From assembly GCA_002887195.1 (NCBI GenBank), contig PJAB01002038.1, positions 1 through 10,837 on the forward strand: a stretch of DNA of 10,837 nucleotides, written 5' to 3'. The notes below the pieces were generated by a model that saw nothing but the letters and a program-made list of their open reading frames with translations, was not told where the DNA came from and did not search any database. This DNA is from Chrysochromulina parva (Eukaryota > Haptophyta > Prymnesiales > Chrysochromulinaceae). Both the position numbers and the translations under genes were made by a program. Shown piece by piece: positions 4,930 through 10,837 of this stretch. How positions within the stretch are numbered: the stretch's first letter is position 1; the number at the start of each line of letters is the position of its first letter.

Positions 4930-7752
4930 TTAGTTATACACGTACTCACGGAGCCAAGCAGGGTCTGAGTACTCGAAGATCCAAGCGGTGTCACCCTGCT
5001 CACCTCGCCCGTCCAGCAGGGGCCGCTGCTCCATCTTGTCCATGATCGACGAGCACCGTGCTGCTGCTCGTGGTGAGCGCTCCCGAGAATTCTCCCGTGG
5101 CGGAGATTGAGGGGGAGATTGAGCGGGTCCAAACGGCTCTGGCGCGCTCGGGTGGCCAGTGAGCACACCGGCGGCGCCTCTGGCAGCGCGACCGCGGGGA
5201 GCAGTAGCGTACGCCCTCCCCAAGGCCATCCCGGAACCGGGTCGAGAACTGGGTCGAGCGAGGGAGGTACCCGTAACAAGGGCTGCCCCCCGCGTGGGAG
5301 CTCGGGTGGGAAGTACGGTCCCGGCAGCGGGCAGCGTGCGACTCGCGGCCTCTCGCGAGGCTGTAACGGCTGTAACGGCTGTAACGGCTGGTTTCATGGA
5401 GAGCGTCGAGGCAAGAGCGGCAGCAGGCGGCCCCCGTTGCACGTGCGCCACGGTGAGCCGACGCCGGTGGCGGAAAGGTGCGTCGATCACGACGCCTTTG
5501 GCATCGAGCATCACAAGGGCCGTGCCCTCGGGCACAAAGCTCGGCCTGCCGAAGCGCTCATAGAGGCCTTCAATGCTAATCGGCTCCGCGGGGGGGCGCA
5601 TCGAGCGCCCATCACGGCGCCTCTCCCTCGGGGCCATTTGGAGGCTGGAGGGGGGATGCCCATCACGGCGCCCAGCATCGGCACCGACTCCATCGCGTGC
5701 ATGTTCTGGCTGATGCCCAACATGGCGCCCAGCATCGGCCCCGGCCCCATCGCTACCATTGCATGCAAGTTCTGGCTGCCCGTCGACGCTGCTCTCCATG
5801 AGCACCATCGCCACAAGCTCGCGCTCGTACTCCCGGTCGACGCTTCCGACGGCCTCGTGCTCATCTGCCTCGACACCATGGTCGGCCGAGCGGGGGAGGA
5901 CGGCCCGCCTGCCCGGCTCGCGCGCTAGTTGGCCAGGCGCTCGCGATGGCGCTCGCGCCGCGGTTGGCGGTGTCATTGCAAGAGCGGGCACGAGAGCACT
6001 CGCATGCCGCTGCTCGATCCAAACCTTGGTGAGCCAGCGGACGACGTTCTTGATGCTCACGCGATGGTCGGGGCCGGCTAGCTGGTCAAACGCCTCGACC
6101 ACCACCGGGCGGATCGTCGCGTACCAAAAGCCGTTGGCGAGATTTGTGATCTCGCCCTCGATGGAGAGCGCGTCCGATCGGTGGATCGTCCACGGGGAGG
6201 GGAGATGTGGGGAGATGTGGGGAGATACGGGGAGATGTGGGGAGATGTTGGGAGATACGTCCGATCGAGGGATCGCCCACGGGTCCTCCCCTGGCGACCC
6301 GACCGCCGTCTCCGCCGCTGGTGCCGCCGTTGGCGCCGTGACGGGCGCGGGCACGGGCGCCGTGACGGGCGCGGGCACGGGTGCCGTGACGGGCGCGGGC
6401 AAGGGCGCGTCGGCGGGAAGGCGCACCAGCGCCTTGATCATCACGAGGAACTCGTGCGAGGAGAGCTCAGCATCCCGATTCTTATCCCAGAGCCGCAGCA
6501 GGTCGAGGGGGGCAAGCTCATGGCGCTGGAGCATGGCGACCAGGGCGCTCCGAAGTCCATTCACAGTCCACTCAAGGTCCTCGAGGCGCGCCGTCTCGGG
6601 CAGCCCGTGCAGCAAGTGCAGCTCGCGCCCGATACGGCGCCTCCCCGTCACTCCGTTGAGCCACTCTTGTAGCTCGTGCGCGCTGGCAACGTCCGTCTTA
6701 GCCTTCTCGATGCCATCCGCGAAGATGCGGCTGAGCAAGGCGCGATCGCCGCGATAGCCGAGCCTCTGCAAGCCGTTGATGAAGATGTCCTCCGTGAGGT
6801 GCGACCTCGGCGGTGCCGGTGGGCCGAGTGGACTGTGAATGGACTGTGAATGGACTGTGAATGCCGGTAGGCCGGCTGCAGGGCGGGCGTTAGGGCCGGC
6901 GCCCGCGACGGCGTCCGCCTCTGACGTGACCTCTGACGCGGTCGCGAGAAGCTCGAAAAGGGTGGAGGGCTCGAGCTTGGAGCTTGCGAGGTGATGGAGC
7001 AGGGTCGCACGCAGGCCGGGTTCATCATCTGCCGTCACGTCCCACGTGCCAAAGTCGATCGTCTGGCCGGCCAGCACCGCCACGGTGGAGCTTGCACTGA
7101 GCCGCCGAGGAGGATCCTTGCCCATCCTTTCGGCGTGCGCGCGCACGTGAGCGCCCCGAAACGTGAAATTGGCCACGAAGCGCTGCGCCGAGCCCGTCAG
7201 CTTGATCTGCGAGAGCTGCCTGTGGAACTCGTCGTACGTGATCGAGCCCGAGTGGTCCGTATCCATCTCGCAGAAGAGGTCCTGCGCGAAGCAAGTTTGG
7301 AAGCCCATGCTCTCGATGGCAAGGGTGAACTCGATGGCCGTCAGGCACCCCTCGCCCCCGTAGTCGAAGCTCTCAAAGAGGGTGTGCCAGCCGTGGCCCA
7401 TGCTGTCCCTGGCGGCGAGGTCGAGGGTCCATAAGAACCACTCCTCCGAGGAGATGACGCCATCGCCGTCCCGATCCATTTGCTTGAAGATCTCGCGCTC
7501 CTCGTCGGTCGGCACTTCTGGCGGGGCCTTGCCGTGCCCACGCAGCCGGGCGACTGCCTGGCGGAACTCGTCAAACGAGAGCACGTCGTCACCATTGTCG
7601 TCGGAGCTCGCAAAGGCCATGGCGCACTCCCGTGCGACGAGCGTCGCTCGAGAGACGTGGTTGTGCGGATCACTCTCGATCGAGGCTGTGCGATACAGGC
7701 GTGCGACTGTTCCGGCTCGTGTGACTGGCTCGTGTGACTGGCCCGGCGGCAT
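4930..7752 (-). CDS. Large multi-EF-hand calcium-binding protein
   Basis: From the ATG at 7752 this is 940 residues, probably a cytosolic calcium sensor. A calmodulin-like N-terminal module has loops at about 51-62 (DDNGDDVLSFDE), 93-104 (DRDGDGVISSEE, canonical), 130-141 (DYGGEGCLTAIE, degenerate) and 164-175 (DTDHSGSITYDE, canonical). A second helical region holds a nearly canonical loop at 423-434 (DKNRDAELSSHE) and degenerate EF-like helices before it. Then come a Pro/Ala/Val octad repeat, an SPHLP/SPHI repeat, another helical segment (VSIKNVVRWLTKVW), a Ser/Pro/Arg-rich stretch and a distinct tail ending DPAWLREYVYN. No kinase or membrane domain is seen. The open frame extends to 7986 only through a TTG, and that part is poor coding sequence. 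An ATG at 7620 has a better context (GCCATGG) but would remove the first EF helix. Between about 5597 and 5780 another minus frame looks more gene-like, so the C-terminal half may be partly mis-framed or contain an intron. Confidence 0.75.
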   Translation of the reverse strand: MPPGQSHEPVTRAGTVARLYRTASIESDPHNHVSRATLVARECAMAFASSDDNGDDVLSFDEFRQAVARLRGHGKAPPEVPTDEEREIFKQMDRDGDGVISSEEWFLWTLDLAARDSMGHGWHTLFESFDYGGEGCLTAIEFTLAIESMGFQTCFAQDLFCEMDTDHSGSITYDEFHRQLSQIKLTGSAQRFVANFTFRGAHVRAHAERMGKDPPRRLSASSTVAVLAGQTIDFGTWDVTADDEPGLRATLLHHLASSKLEPSTLFELLATASEVTSEADAVAGAGPNARPAAGLPAFTVHSQSIHSPLGPPAPPRSHLTEDIFINGLQRLGYRGDRALLSRIFADGIEKAKTDVASAHELQEWLNGVTGRRRIGRELHLLHGLPETARLEDLEWTVNGLRSALVAMLQRHELAPLDLLRLWDKNRDAELSSHEFLVMIKALVRLPADAPLPAPVTAPVPAPVTAPVPAPVTAPTAAPAAETAVGSPGEDPWAIPRSDVSPNISPHLPVSPHISPHLPSPWTIHRSDALSIEGEITNLANGFWYATIRPVVVEAFDQLAGPDHRVSIKNVVRWLTKVWIEQRHASALVPALAMTPPTAARAPSRAPGQLAREPGRRAVLPRSADHGVEADEHEAVGSVDREYERELVAMVLMESSVDGQPELACNGSDGAGADAGRHVGHQPEHARDGVGADAGRRDGHPPSSLQMAPRERRRDGRSMRPPAEPISIEGLYERFGRPSFVPEGTALVMLDAKGVVIDAPFRHRRRLTVAHVQRGPPAAALASTLSMKPAVTAVTAVTASREAASRTLPAAGTVLPTRAPTRGAALVTGTSLARPSSRPGSGMALGRAYATAPRGRAARGAAGVLTGHPSAPEPFGPAQSPPQSPPRENSRERSPRAAARCSSIMDKMEQRPLLDGRGEQGDTAWIFEYSDPAWLREYVYN
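5361..5387 (-). repeat. 9-bp tandem repeat (x3) in the EF-hand gene
   Basis: Three perfect copies of CTGTAACGG on the plus strand encode a Thr-Ala-Val triad repeated on the minus strand. The 9-bp unit keeps the frame. Confidence 0.9.
5655..5768 (-). repeat. 57-bp tandem duplication in the EF-hand gene
   Basis: Two diverged copies (about 5655-5711 and 5712-5768) share GATGCCCA, GGCGCCCAGCATCGGC and a CCATCGC core, with an offset of 57 bp (19 codons). Downstream edges also share TTCTGGCTG. In the annotated frame they read GADAGR; in the adjacent minus frame they give a Met-rich repeat (PMLGAMLGI, PMLGAVMGI). Confidence 0.8.
6171..6283 (-). repeat. 26-bp direct repeat flanking a 10-bp tandem array, in frame
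   Basis: CGTCCGATCG and its continuation (6171-6196) recur at 6258-6283 with three mismatches, an offset of 87 bp (29 codons). Between them six 10-bp units (6201-6260) of the GGAGATGTGG type form two 30-bp higher-order blocks. The final CGT of the array overlaps the second flank. Translated on the minus strand, the flanks give PWAIPRSD and PWTIHRSD and the array gives a 10-residue SPHLP/SPHI period. Confidence 0.93.
6335..6406 (-). repeat. 24-bp minisatellite (x3) encoding a Pro/Ala/Val octad
   Basis: Three nearly identical 24-bp units at 6335-6358, 6359-6382 and 6383-6406 encode a repeated PAPVTAPV octad after the fifth EF-hand. This is probably a flexible or polyproline-like linker. Confidence 0.92.
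6554..6573. repeat. Left arm of a 20-bp perfect inverted repeat
   Basis: AGTCCATTCACAGTCCACTC is the exact reverse complement of 6826-6845. The two arms enclose 252 bp of EF-hand coding sequence. On the minus strand this arm encodes EWTVNGL. Confidence 0.9.
6826..6862. repeat. Right arm of the inverted repeat plus an 11-bp tandem triplet
   Basis: 6826-6845 is the reverse complement of 6554-6573. It merges into three perfect GGACTGTGAAT units (6830-6862). On the minus strand this gives AFTVHSQSIHSP. The 11-bp unit is not a codon multiple, but three units (33 bp) are. Confidence 0.92.
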
Positions 7753-8218
7753 GTGGAGGAGAGTGCACGTGGGCGGGCGCAGGGCGCGAGCCGCGCGGTT
7801 ACAACCCGAGGGGCCGCTTTTGTCTGTTTCACTTTGAAGTTTGGATGCGACGAGCACGAAGAGAACTAGCATGCAATAAACATCCTCTGTCTCCAACGAT
7901 GAGTTCGCGCTCCGATAAGCGCTCAGAACAGCGTGTGCAACGCGTCTCGTGCTCTCGTCACGTGCAATTGAATACAAGCAGTTCAAGTCTATACTTTACA
8001 ACAGACAACCACGTATCGCTATGCTCCGGTACTGTAGTTGCTGGGGAGTACGGTAAAGACTTGACTTGCTTTGGACTTGGACTTGAACTTGAACTTGAAC
8101 GACTTGACTTGTCATGACTTCGCCCACTGAAAACACGCGACGTCGTCGCGACCACGGCCCGCACACCGCTGGTCTGCCCATCCTCTTGCCGACTGCCCAC
8201 ACGCTGGACCTTCTCGAA
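7753..8218. promoter_or_regulatory. Divergent upstream region between the EF-hand and RRM genes
   Basis: This stretch lies between two divergent starts and should contain both promoters. It is noticeably less GC-rich than the genes, for example 7850-8040. I see no firm TATA box or known operator. Just beyond its left end, inside the 5' part of the EF-hand gene, a 13-bp direct repeat (GGCTCGTGTGACT, 7714-7726 and 7727-7739) is present. The ACTTG-type array at 8058-8112 is the most structured element. If the RRM protein starts at 8114, the last 105 bp are coding. Confidence 0.5.
8058..8112. repeat. ACTTG pentamer/hexamer array
   Basis: The core ACTTG recurs about nine times, first as GACTTGACTTG, then as GGACTTG and GAACTTG hexamers, then again as GACTTGACTTG. 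It ends at the in-frame ATG at 8114, which therefore sits at the edge of repeat DNA. This is one reason to prefer the downstream start at 8219. Confidence 0.85.
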
Positions 8219-9469
8219 ATGGCGACTATGCTCTCGTCCCTCGCTGCCTTTGAGGACGTGACGTCCTCGGGAGCCGCGCTCATTGGCAAGCACGGGCTCT
8301 GCAGATCCGTGTTCAGCAAGCTCGAATGTTCCACATTGACCAAGTGCGTCATCATGGCCGACTCGCTTTCCACGTGGGCCGCTGAAATGCCCGGCTTCCA
8401 GGTGTGGAAGGACGGCATCATGGTGGACAGCGTCGACGACGCCGACCCGAAGAAGCTGAAGCAGCTCGTGCAGGCTCACGACTGGGGCGTGCCGCAGAAG
8501 AAGCGAGCGGCGGAGGCGGAGGCAGGTGCCGGTGAGAGGAAGAAGCTCAGGAGCGAGCCGGCATCGTCGGTCGCCGCCGAGGACGAGGGTGCCGGAGCGG
8601 CGAAGCCTACTCTCGCGGCCGTGGAGGCCGCGGAGGCTGCTGCTGGCAGGACGATGGCAAAGAGCTCCTCGGGGCAGGTGGACGACGCGATCGAGAGCGA
8701 CCGACGTGTCTTCGTGGCCAACCTGCCCTACAGCGCCAACGACGCACAGATCCGCAAAGGCTTTGAGAAAGAGGGCGTGGTCACAGCCATCGAGTGGCTC
8801 TACCACAAGGACACGCACAAGTTCAAGGGTTCGGGCTTCCTCACGTTTGCCACGGCCGAGCAGGCGGCCGCGGCGGTGCGCCGCAATGGTGCTCTCTTTG
8901 GAGGTCGGCCGATGCGCCTCGACCTGGCGGTGAGCACGCAGGCGCCCTCGGGCACGTTCGTACTCGTGCGCAACTTGCCGCCAGAAGACTGGACGGAGGC
9001 CGCGGTGCGCGCGCTGTACGAGGAGTGCGGCGCCATCCTGCAGATCACTCTGCCCAAAAAAGGAAAGGCGGCCCTCCGTTTCCGAGCCGCCGAAGGTGCG
9101 GCCGCCGCGGTGGCGAGAGATAGGGAGGAGCGGGGGGGGCGCATCGTGCGCGTGCTGCCCACGTCAGAGTTTGGCGTCGAGGATGGCGTGGGAGGCAAGG
9201 GCGGCGGCGACGGCGGCGGCAAGGGCGGCGGCAAGGGCGGCGGCAAGGGCAGCGGCGTAGGCAGGCCGCGCGGCGGCGCCGGCACCGGCCCACCCCTGGC
9301 GACGTGGCGGGTGGAGGCGGCGGCGGCGGGCGGGCAGGGCACGGGCGGCGTCACGGGCGGTGGTGAGGGTACGTCCGACGAGTATCTCTCCGCACACGCG
9401 CGCCGGGGGGGGCCAAAGGAGCGAGCGGCTGCGGCCGCTGCGAAACCGAAGACCAACTCGGCGGCGTAG
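8219..9469 (+). CDS. Two-RRM RNA-binding protein with an N-terminal thioredoxin-like domain and Gly-rich tail
   Basis: From the ATG at 8219 this is 416 residues. Residues 163-238 are a canonical RRM with RNP2 VFVANL (164-169) and RNP1 KGSGFLTF (203-210). Residues 246-313 are a second RRM with RNP2-like FVLVRNL and a weak RNP1 (GKAALRF) lacking the usual aromatic residues. A basic bipartite NLS-like stretch (KKRAAEAEAGAGERKKLR, about 93-110) suggests a nuclear or nucleolar protein, and a KGGG-type repeat (about 325-345) resembles the glycine-rich tails of nucleolin-like proteins. Residues 1-88 resemble thioredoxin: an SLAAFEDVTSSG opening, HGLC where CGPC is expected, and a good C-terminal half (MPGFQVWKDGIMVDSVDDAD, then PKKLKQLVQAH), but shortened and without the catalytic cysteine pair. 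The 8219 ATG has purine at -3 and G at +4. The in-frame ATG at 8114 would add 35 Arg-rich residues and abuts repeat DNA. RNA-binding is well supported; specific targets are unknown. Confidence 0.88.
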   Translation: MATMLSSLAAFEDVTSSGAALIGKHGLCRSVFSKLECSTLTKCVIMADSLSTWAAEMPGFQVWKDGIMVDSVDDADPKKLKQLVQAHDWGVPQKKRAAEAEAGAGERKKLRSEPASSVAAEDEGAGAAKPTLAAVEAAEAAAGRTMAKSSSGQVDDAIESDRRVFVANLPYSANDAQIRKGFEKEGVVTAIEWLYHKDTHKFKGSGFLTFATAEQAAAAVRRNGALFGGRPMRLDLAVSTQAPSGTFVLVRNLPPEDWTEAAVRALYEECGAILQITLPKKGKAALRFRAAEGAAAAVARDREERGGRIVRVLPTSEFGVEDGVGGKGGGDGGGKGGGKGGGKGSGVGRPRGGAGTGPPLATWRVEAAAAGGQGTGGVTGGGEGTSDEYLSAHARRGGPKERAAAAAAKPKTNSAA

Positions 9470-9610
9470 TACAGTAGTTCGCGCCTGGAGCTTGTATGTC
9501 CGGCGATTGCAGCCGGGCTGAGCTTTCAACCGACCATCACAATCCGGCAATCCGTCTTGGCCTTGCAACCGACCCCCCGAAGCCGAACAACATTTGTGTA
9601 TGTGGCACCA

Positions 9611-9624
9611 TTTTTTTTATTAAA
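9611..9624. terminator. Possible polyadenylation signal region
   Basis: A T-run followed by ATTAAA (9619-9624) lies about 150 bp after the RRM stop. The reverse strand reads AATAAA across the same bases, so it could serve either strand. Whether this lineage uses AATAAA-like signals is unknown, so this is tentative. Confidence 0.3.
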
Positions 9625-10056
9625 GCTCATAGTTGGCCCCGGGCGACGTGGCCAAACTCGCCTCACACGCTCGGCGCCGGCCGTGGCCCGTGCTCTGAGC
9701 TCTCAGGTACGTCACCGCGCACGCGTCAGGCCGCTGAATAGTCGCGAGCCCGAGCGGCGGCGCGGGACGACGAGACGGAAAGCGAAAGAGTCCGCGCAGC
9801 TGCTCTCGTCGCGAGGTGATGCGATTTGTACATTCCCACGCCCGATAGGCTGTATTGGTTTCCCCGAGAGCGAGCTCGCGCGCGCGCGAGGGGCCCGCGC
9901 GGTGGCAGCTCGGCTCGCACACCTTGACCTTCTCGAGTTCCTTGCCTATGGTACCAGTAAGGCGTGCACATCGATCATCGTGATCGCCGCCAACATCCTC
10001 TCGCCACACAAGAGTTCCAGTCACTCTCGCCGCACAGCTCGTCCTCTGTGGAGCTC

Positions 10057-10560
10057 CTACCTTGGCAAGACGCGAGGTGAGGACGTTTGGCTTGAAAGAG
10101 CCTCGCGAAGCCGCGAAGCATGGGATACCATCATGCAGCGGCCTGCTGCAGCTGTTGGCTGACTCAATGCTTCTTGACGCAAAGACCGCCGCCACGACTT
10201 GTGTTCACCGGATGACCAAGCAGCAAAGGTGTCCGGGCCACGGCAGCGAAGAACCGGCTTGCGGAAGGCACGTGAAAAGGCGTCCTTGAAGCACGCGTTG
10301 GCGTGCACAACAGGTGCGTCACACCGAGCGTAGCACGCACCTGCTTGGCAATGCGCGTGCGCAGCGCGCCTCCAGCGCTGCTGTACACGCTGGCGCGCCA
10401 TCTTGGCCAGATTGACCGGGCGGGCGGGCTGGTACGCGCGCAGGCGGTGAGCCGGCACCCATGGGCGCCCGTCGTGCCGTGGCTTAGGGCGCCCGCCGTC
10501 ACAGCTCGATCGCGAGTCCGGGCTTGGCGACGGCTCGGAAGGTGACTCTGAGGGCGCCAT
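10057..10560 (-). CDS. Weak hypothetical ORF
   Basis: This 167-codon frame starts at an ATG at 10560 and could be a small gene. The open frame continues back to 10821 but only from a TTG. It begins with a Ser/Pro/Glu-rich segment, then an Arg-rich part (ARPVNLAKMARQRVQQRW) and a Cys-containing stretch (HCQAGACYARCDAPVVHANAC). I recognise no domain. A plus-strand frame over 10303-10545 has equally good third-position GC, so the reading may be chance. Listed only as a candidate. Confidence 0.18.
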   Translation of the reverse strand: MAPSESPSEPSPSPDSRSSCDGGRPKPRHDGRPWVPAHRLRAYQPARPVNLAKMARQRVQQRWRRAAHAHCQAGACYARCDAPVVHANACFKDAFSRAFRKPVLRCRGPDTFAAWSSGEHKSWRRSLRQEALSQPTAAAGRCMMVSHASRLREALSSQTSSPRVLPR

Positions 10561-10837
10561 TGGCGTCGTCGATGTTATTTTTTGATGCGAGCATGAGAGA
10601 CCTTCGTGTGAGCCGCGGGTGTCTGGATGAGGGCCTGCATGGCCAGCAATTTTCTCGAGCACTCCTGCCTGCAGGCGAACTTCTCTGTGGAAGCGCGCGC
10701 TCGCTTTGCGTAAATTTTTCAGCACCCTATTGAAAACGCCTTTTAAGGCAGCTTCCAAATTAGGAAATAACTTCACAGAACCCAAAACAGCGGTCCACAC
10801 ATGTTCACAGTGCTCGCACAATCATTTTCTACAGCTC

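Larger units (their letters stand above)
9470..10837. other. Region with no firmly supported gene
   Basis: About 1.37 kb follow the RRM stop. The first 150 bp should be the 3' UTR of the RRM gene. Long open frames exist on both strands (9557-10162 plus, 9620-10195 minus, 10303-10545 plus from a GTG), but they overlap, have no recognisable motifs and show similar codon bias on opposite strands, as GC-rich noise does. A 16-bp CG-rich palindrome (9875-9890) is the only other structure noticed. From about 10700 to the right edge the DNA becomes clearly AT-richer. Confidence 0.5.

Noticed and set aside
3327..5279. N-terminal extension of the proline-rich frame to 5279
   Set aside because: The start is TTG, and the extension overlaps the well-supported 3' end of the EF-hand gene on the same strand.
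4930..7986. N-terminal extension of the EF-hand frame to 7986
   Set aside because: The first codon is TTG, codons from 7986 to about 7760 have low third-position GC, and no domain is encoded; the ATG at 7752 is preferred.
9875..9890. 16-bp CG-rich palindrome with alternating CG steps
   Set aside because: Alternating CG runs are self-complementary by composition, so the symmetry carries little information; Z-DNA potential cannot be judged from this alone.
9557..10195. Overlapping ORFs on both strands after the RRM gene
   Set aside because: They contradict each other, contain no motifs, and one runs through the T-rich presumed 3' UTR.
10728..10745. U5 snRNA loop-like CGCCTTTTA
   Set aside because: The flanking bases do not form the stem expected around loop I, and no Sm site or 3' hairpin follows in the right place; a 9-nt match is easily chance.

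Overview
The window looks like nuclear DNA from a compact, GC-rich unicellular eukaryote, most likely an alga-like protist. I see no Shine-Dalgarno sites or operon signals. Several starts sit in Kozak-type contexts (GCCATGG at 1448; purine at -3 and G at +4 at 8219). The proteins are eukaryotic in style: a secretory J-protein, EF-hands, RRMs, and Gln, Ser, Pro, Ala and Gly homopolymer tracts. The long open frames show no clear introns. A haptophyte or similar lineage would fit, but that is inference and no marker gene is present.

Layout. 3-215 (+): possible 3' end of a gene that enters from the left. 549-1448 (-): alanine-rich coiled-coil protein. 1526-2671 (-): secretory-pathway type-II DnaJ/HSP40 with a hydrophobic insertion in its substrate-binding domain. 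2672-3326: intergenic DNA with short tandem arrays. 3327-4631 (-, possibly from 4865): proline-rich, basic, probably nuclear protein of unknown family. 4632-4929: spacer, or extended N-terminus, holding a perfect 28-bp palindrome. 4930-7752 (-): large EF-hand protein with a low-complexity middle and a distinct C-terminal tail. 7753-8218: divergent upstream region with an ACTTG-type array. 8219-9469 (+, possibly from 8114): RNA-binding protein with two RRMs and a glycine-rich tail, which appears to begin with a degenerate thioredoxin-like domain. 9470-10837: no gene I can support firmly; one weak minus-strand ORF and an AT-rich right edge.

Four consecutive genes lie head to tail on the minus strand, with spacers as short as 77 bp, and the RRM gene is divergent from them. 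Their products (chaperone, calcium sensor, RNA-binding protein, coiled coil) do not form an obvious pathway, so I read this as ordinary gene-dense chromosome and not a dedicated system. The most unusual signal is structural. Three places (3005-3116, 3257-3373, 6171-6283) share one architecture: two direct copies of a 26-38 bp sequence flank an array of 10- or 11-bp tandem units, with a copy offset of 79-87 bp and a 3-4 nt overlap between the last unit and the second flank. One of these arrays supplies the stop codon of a gene, and another lies in frame inside the EF-hand gene. The second notable signal is the apparent thioredoxin-like/RRM fusion.
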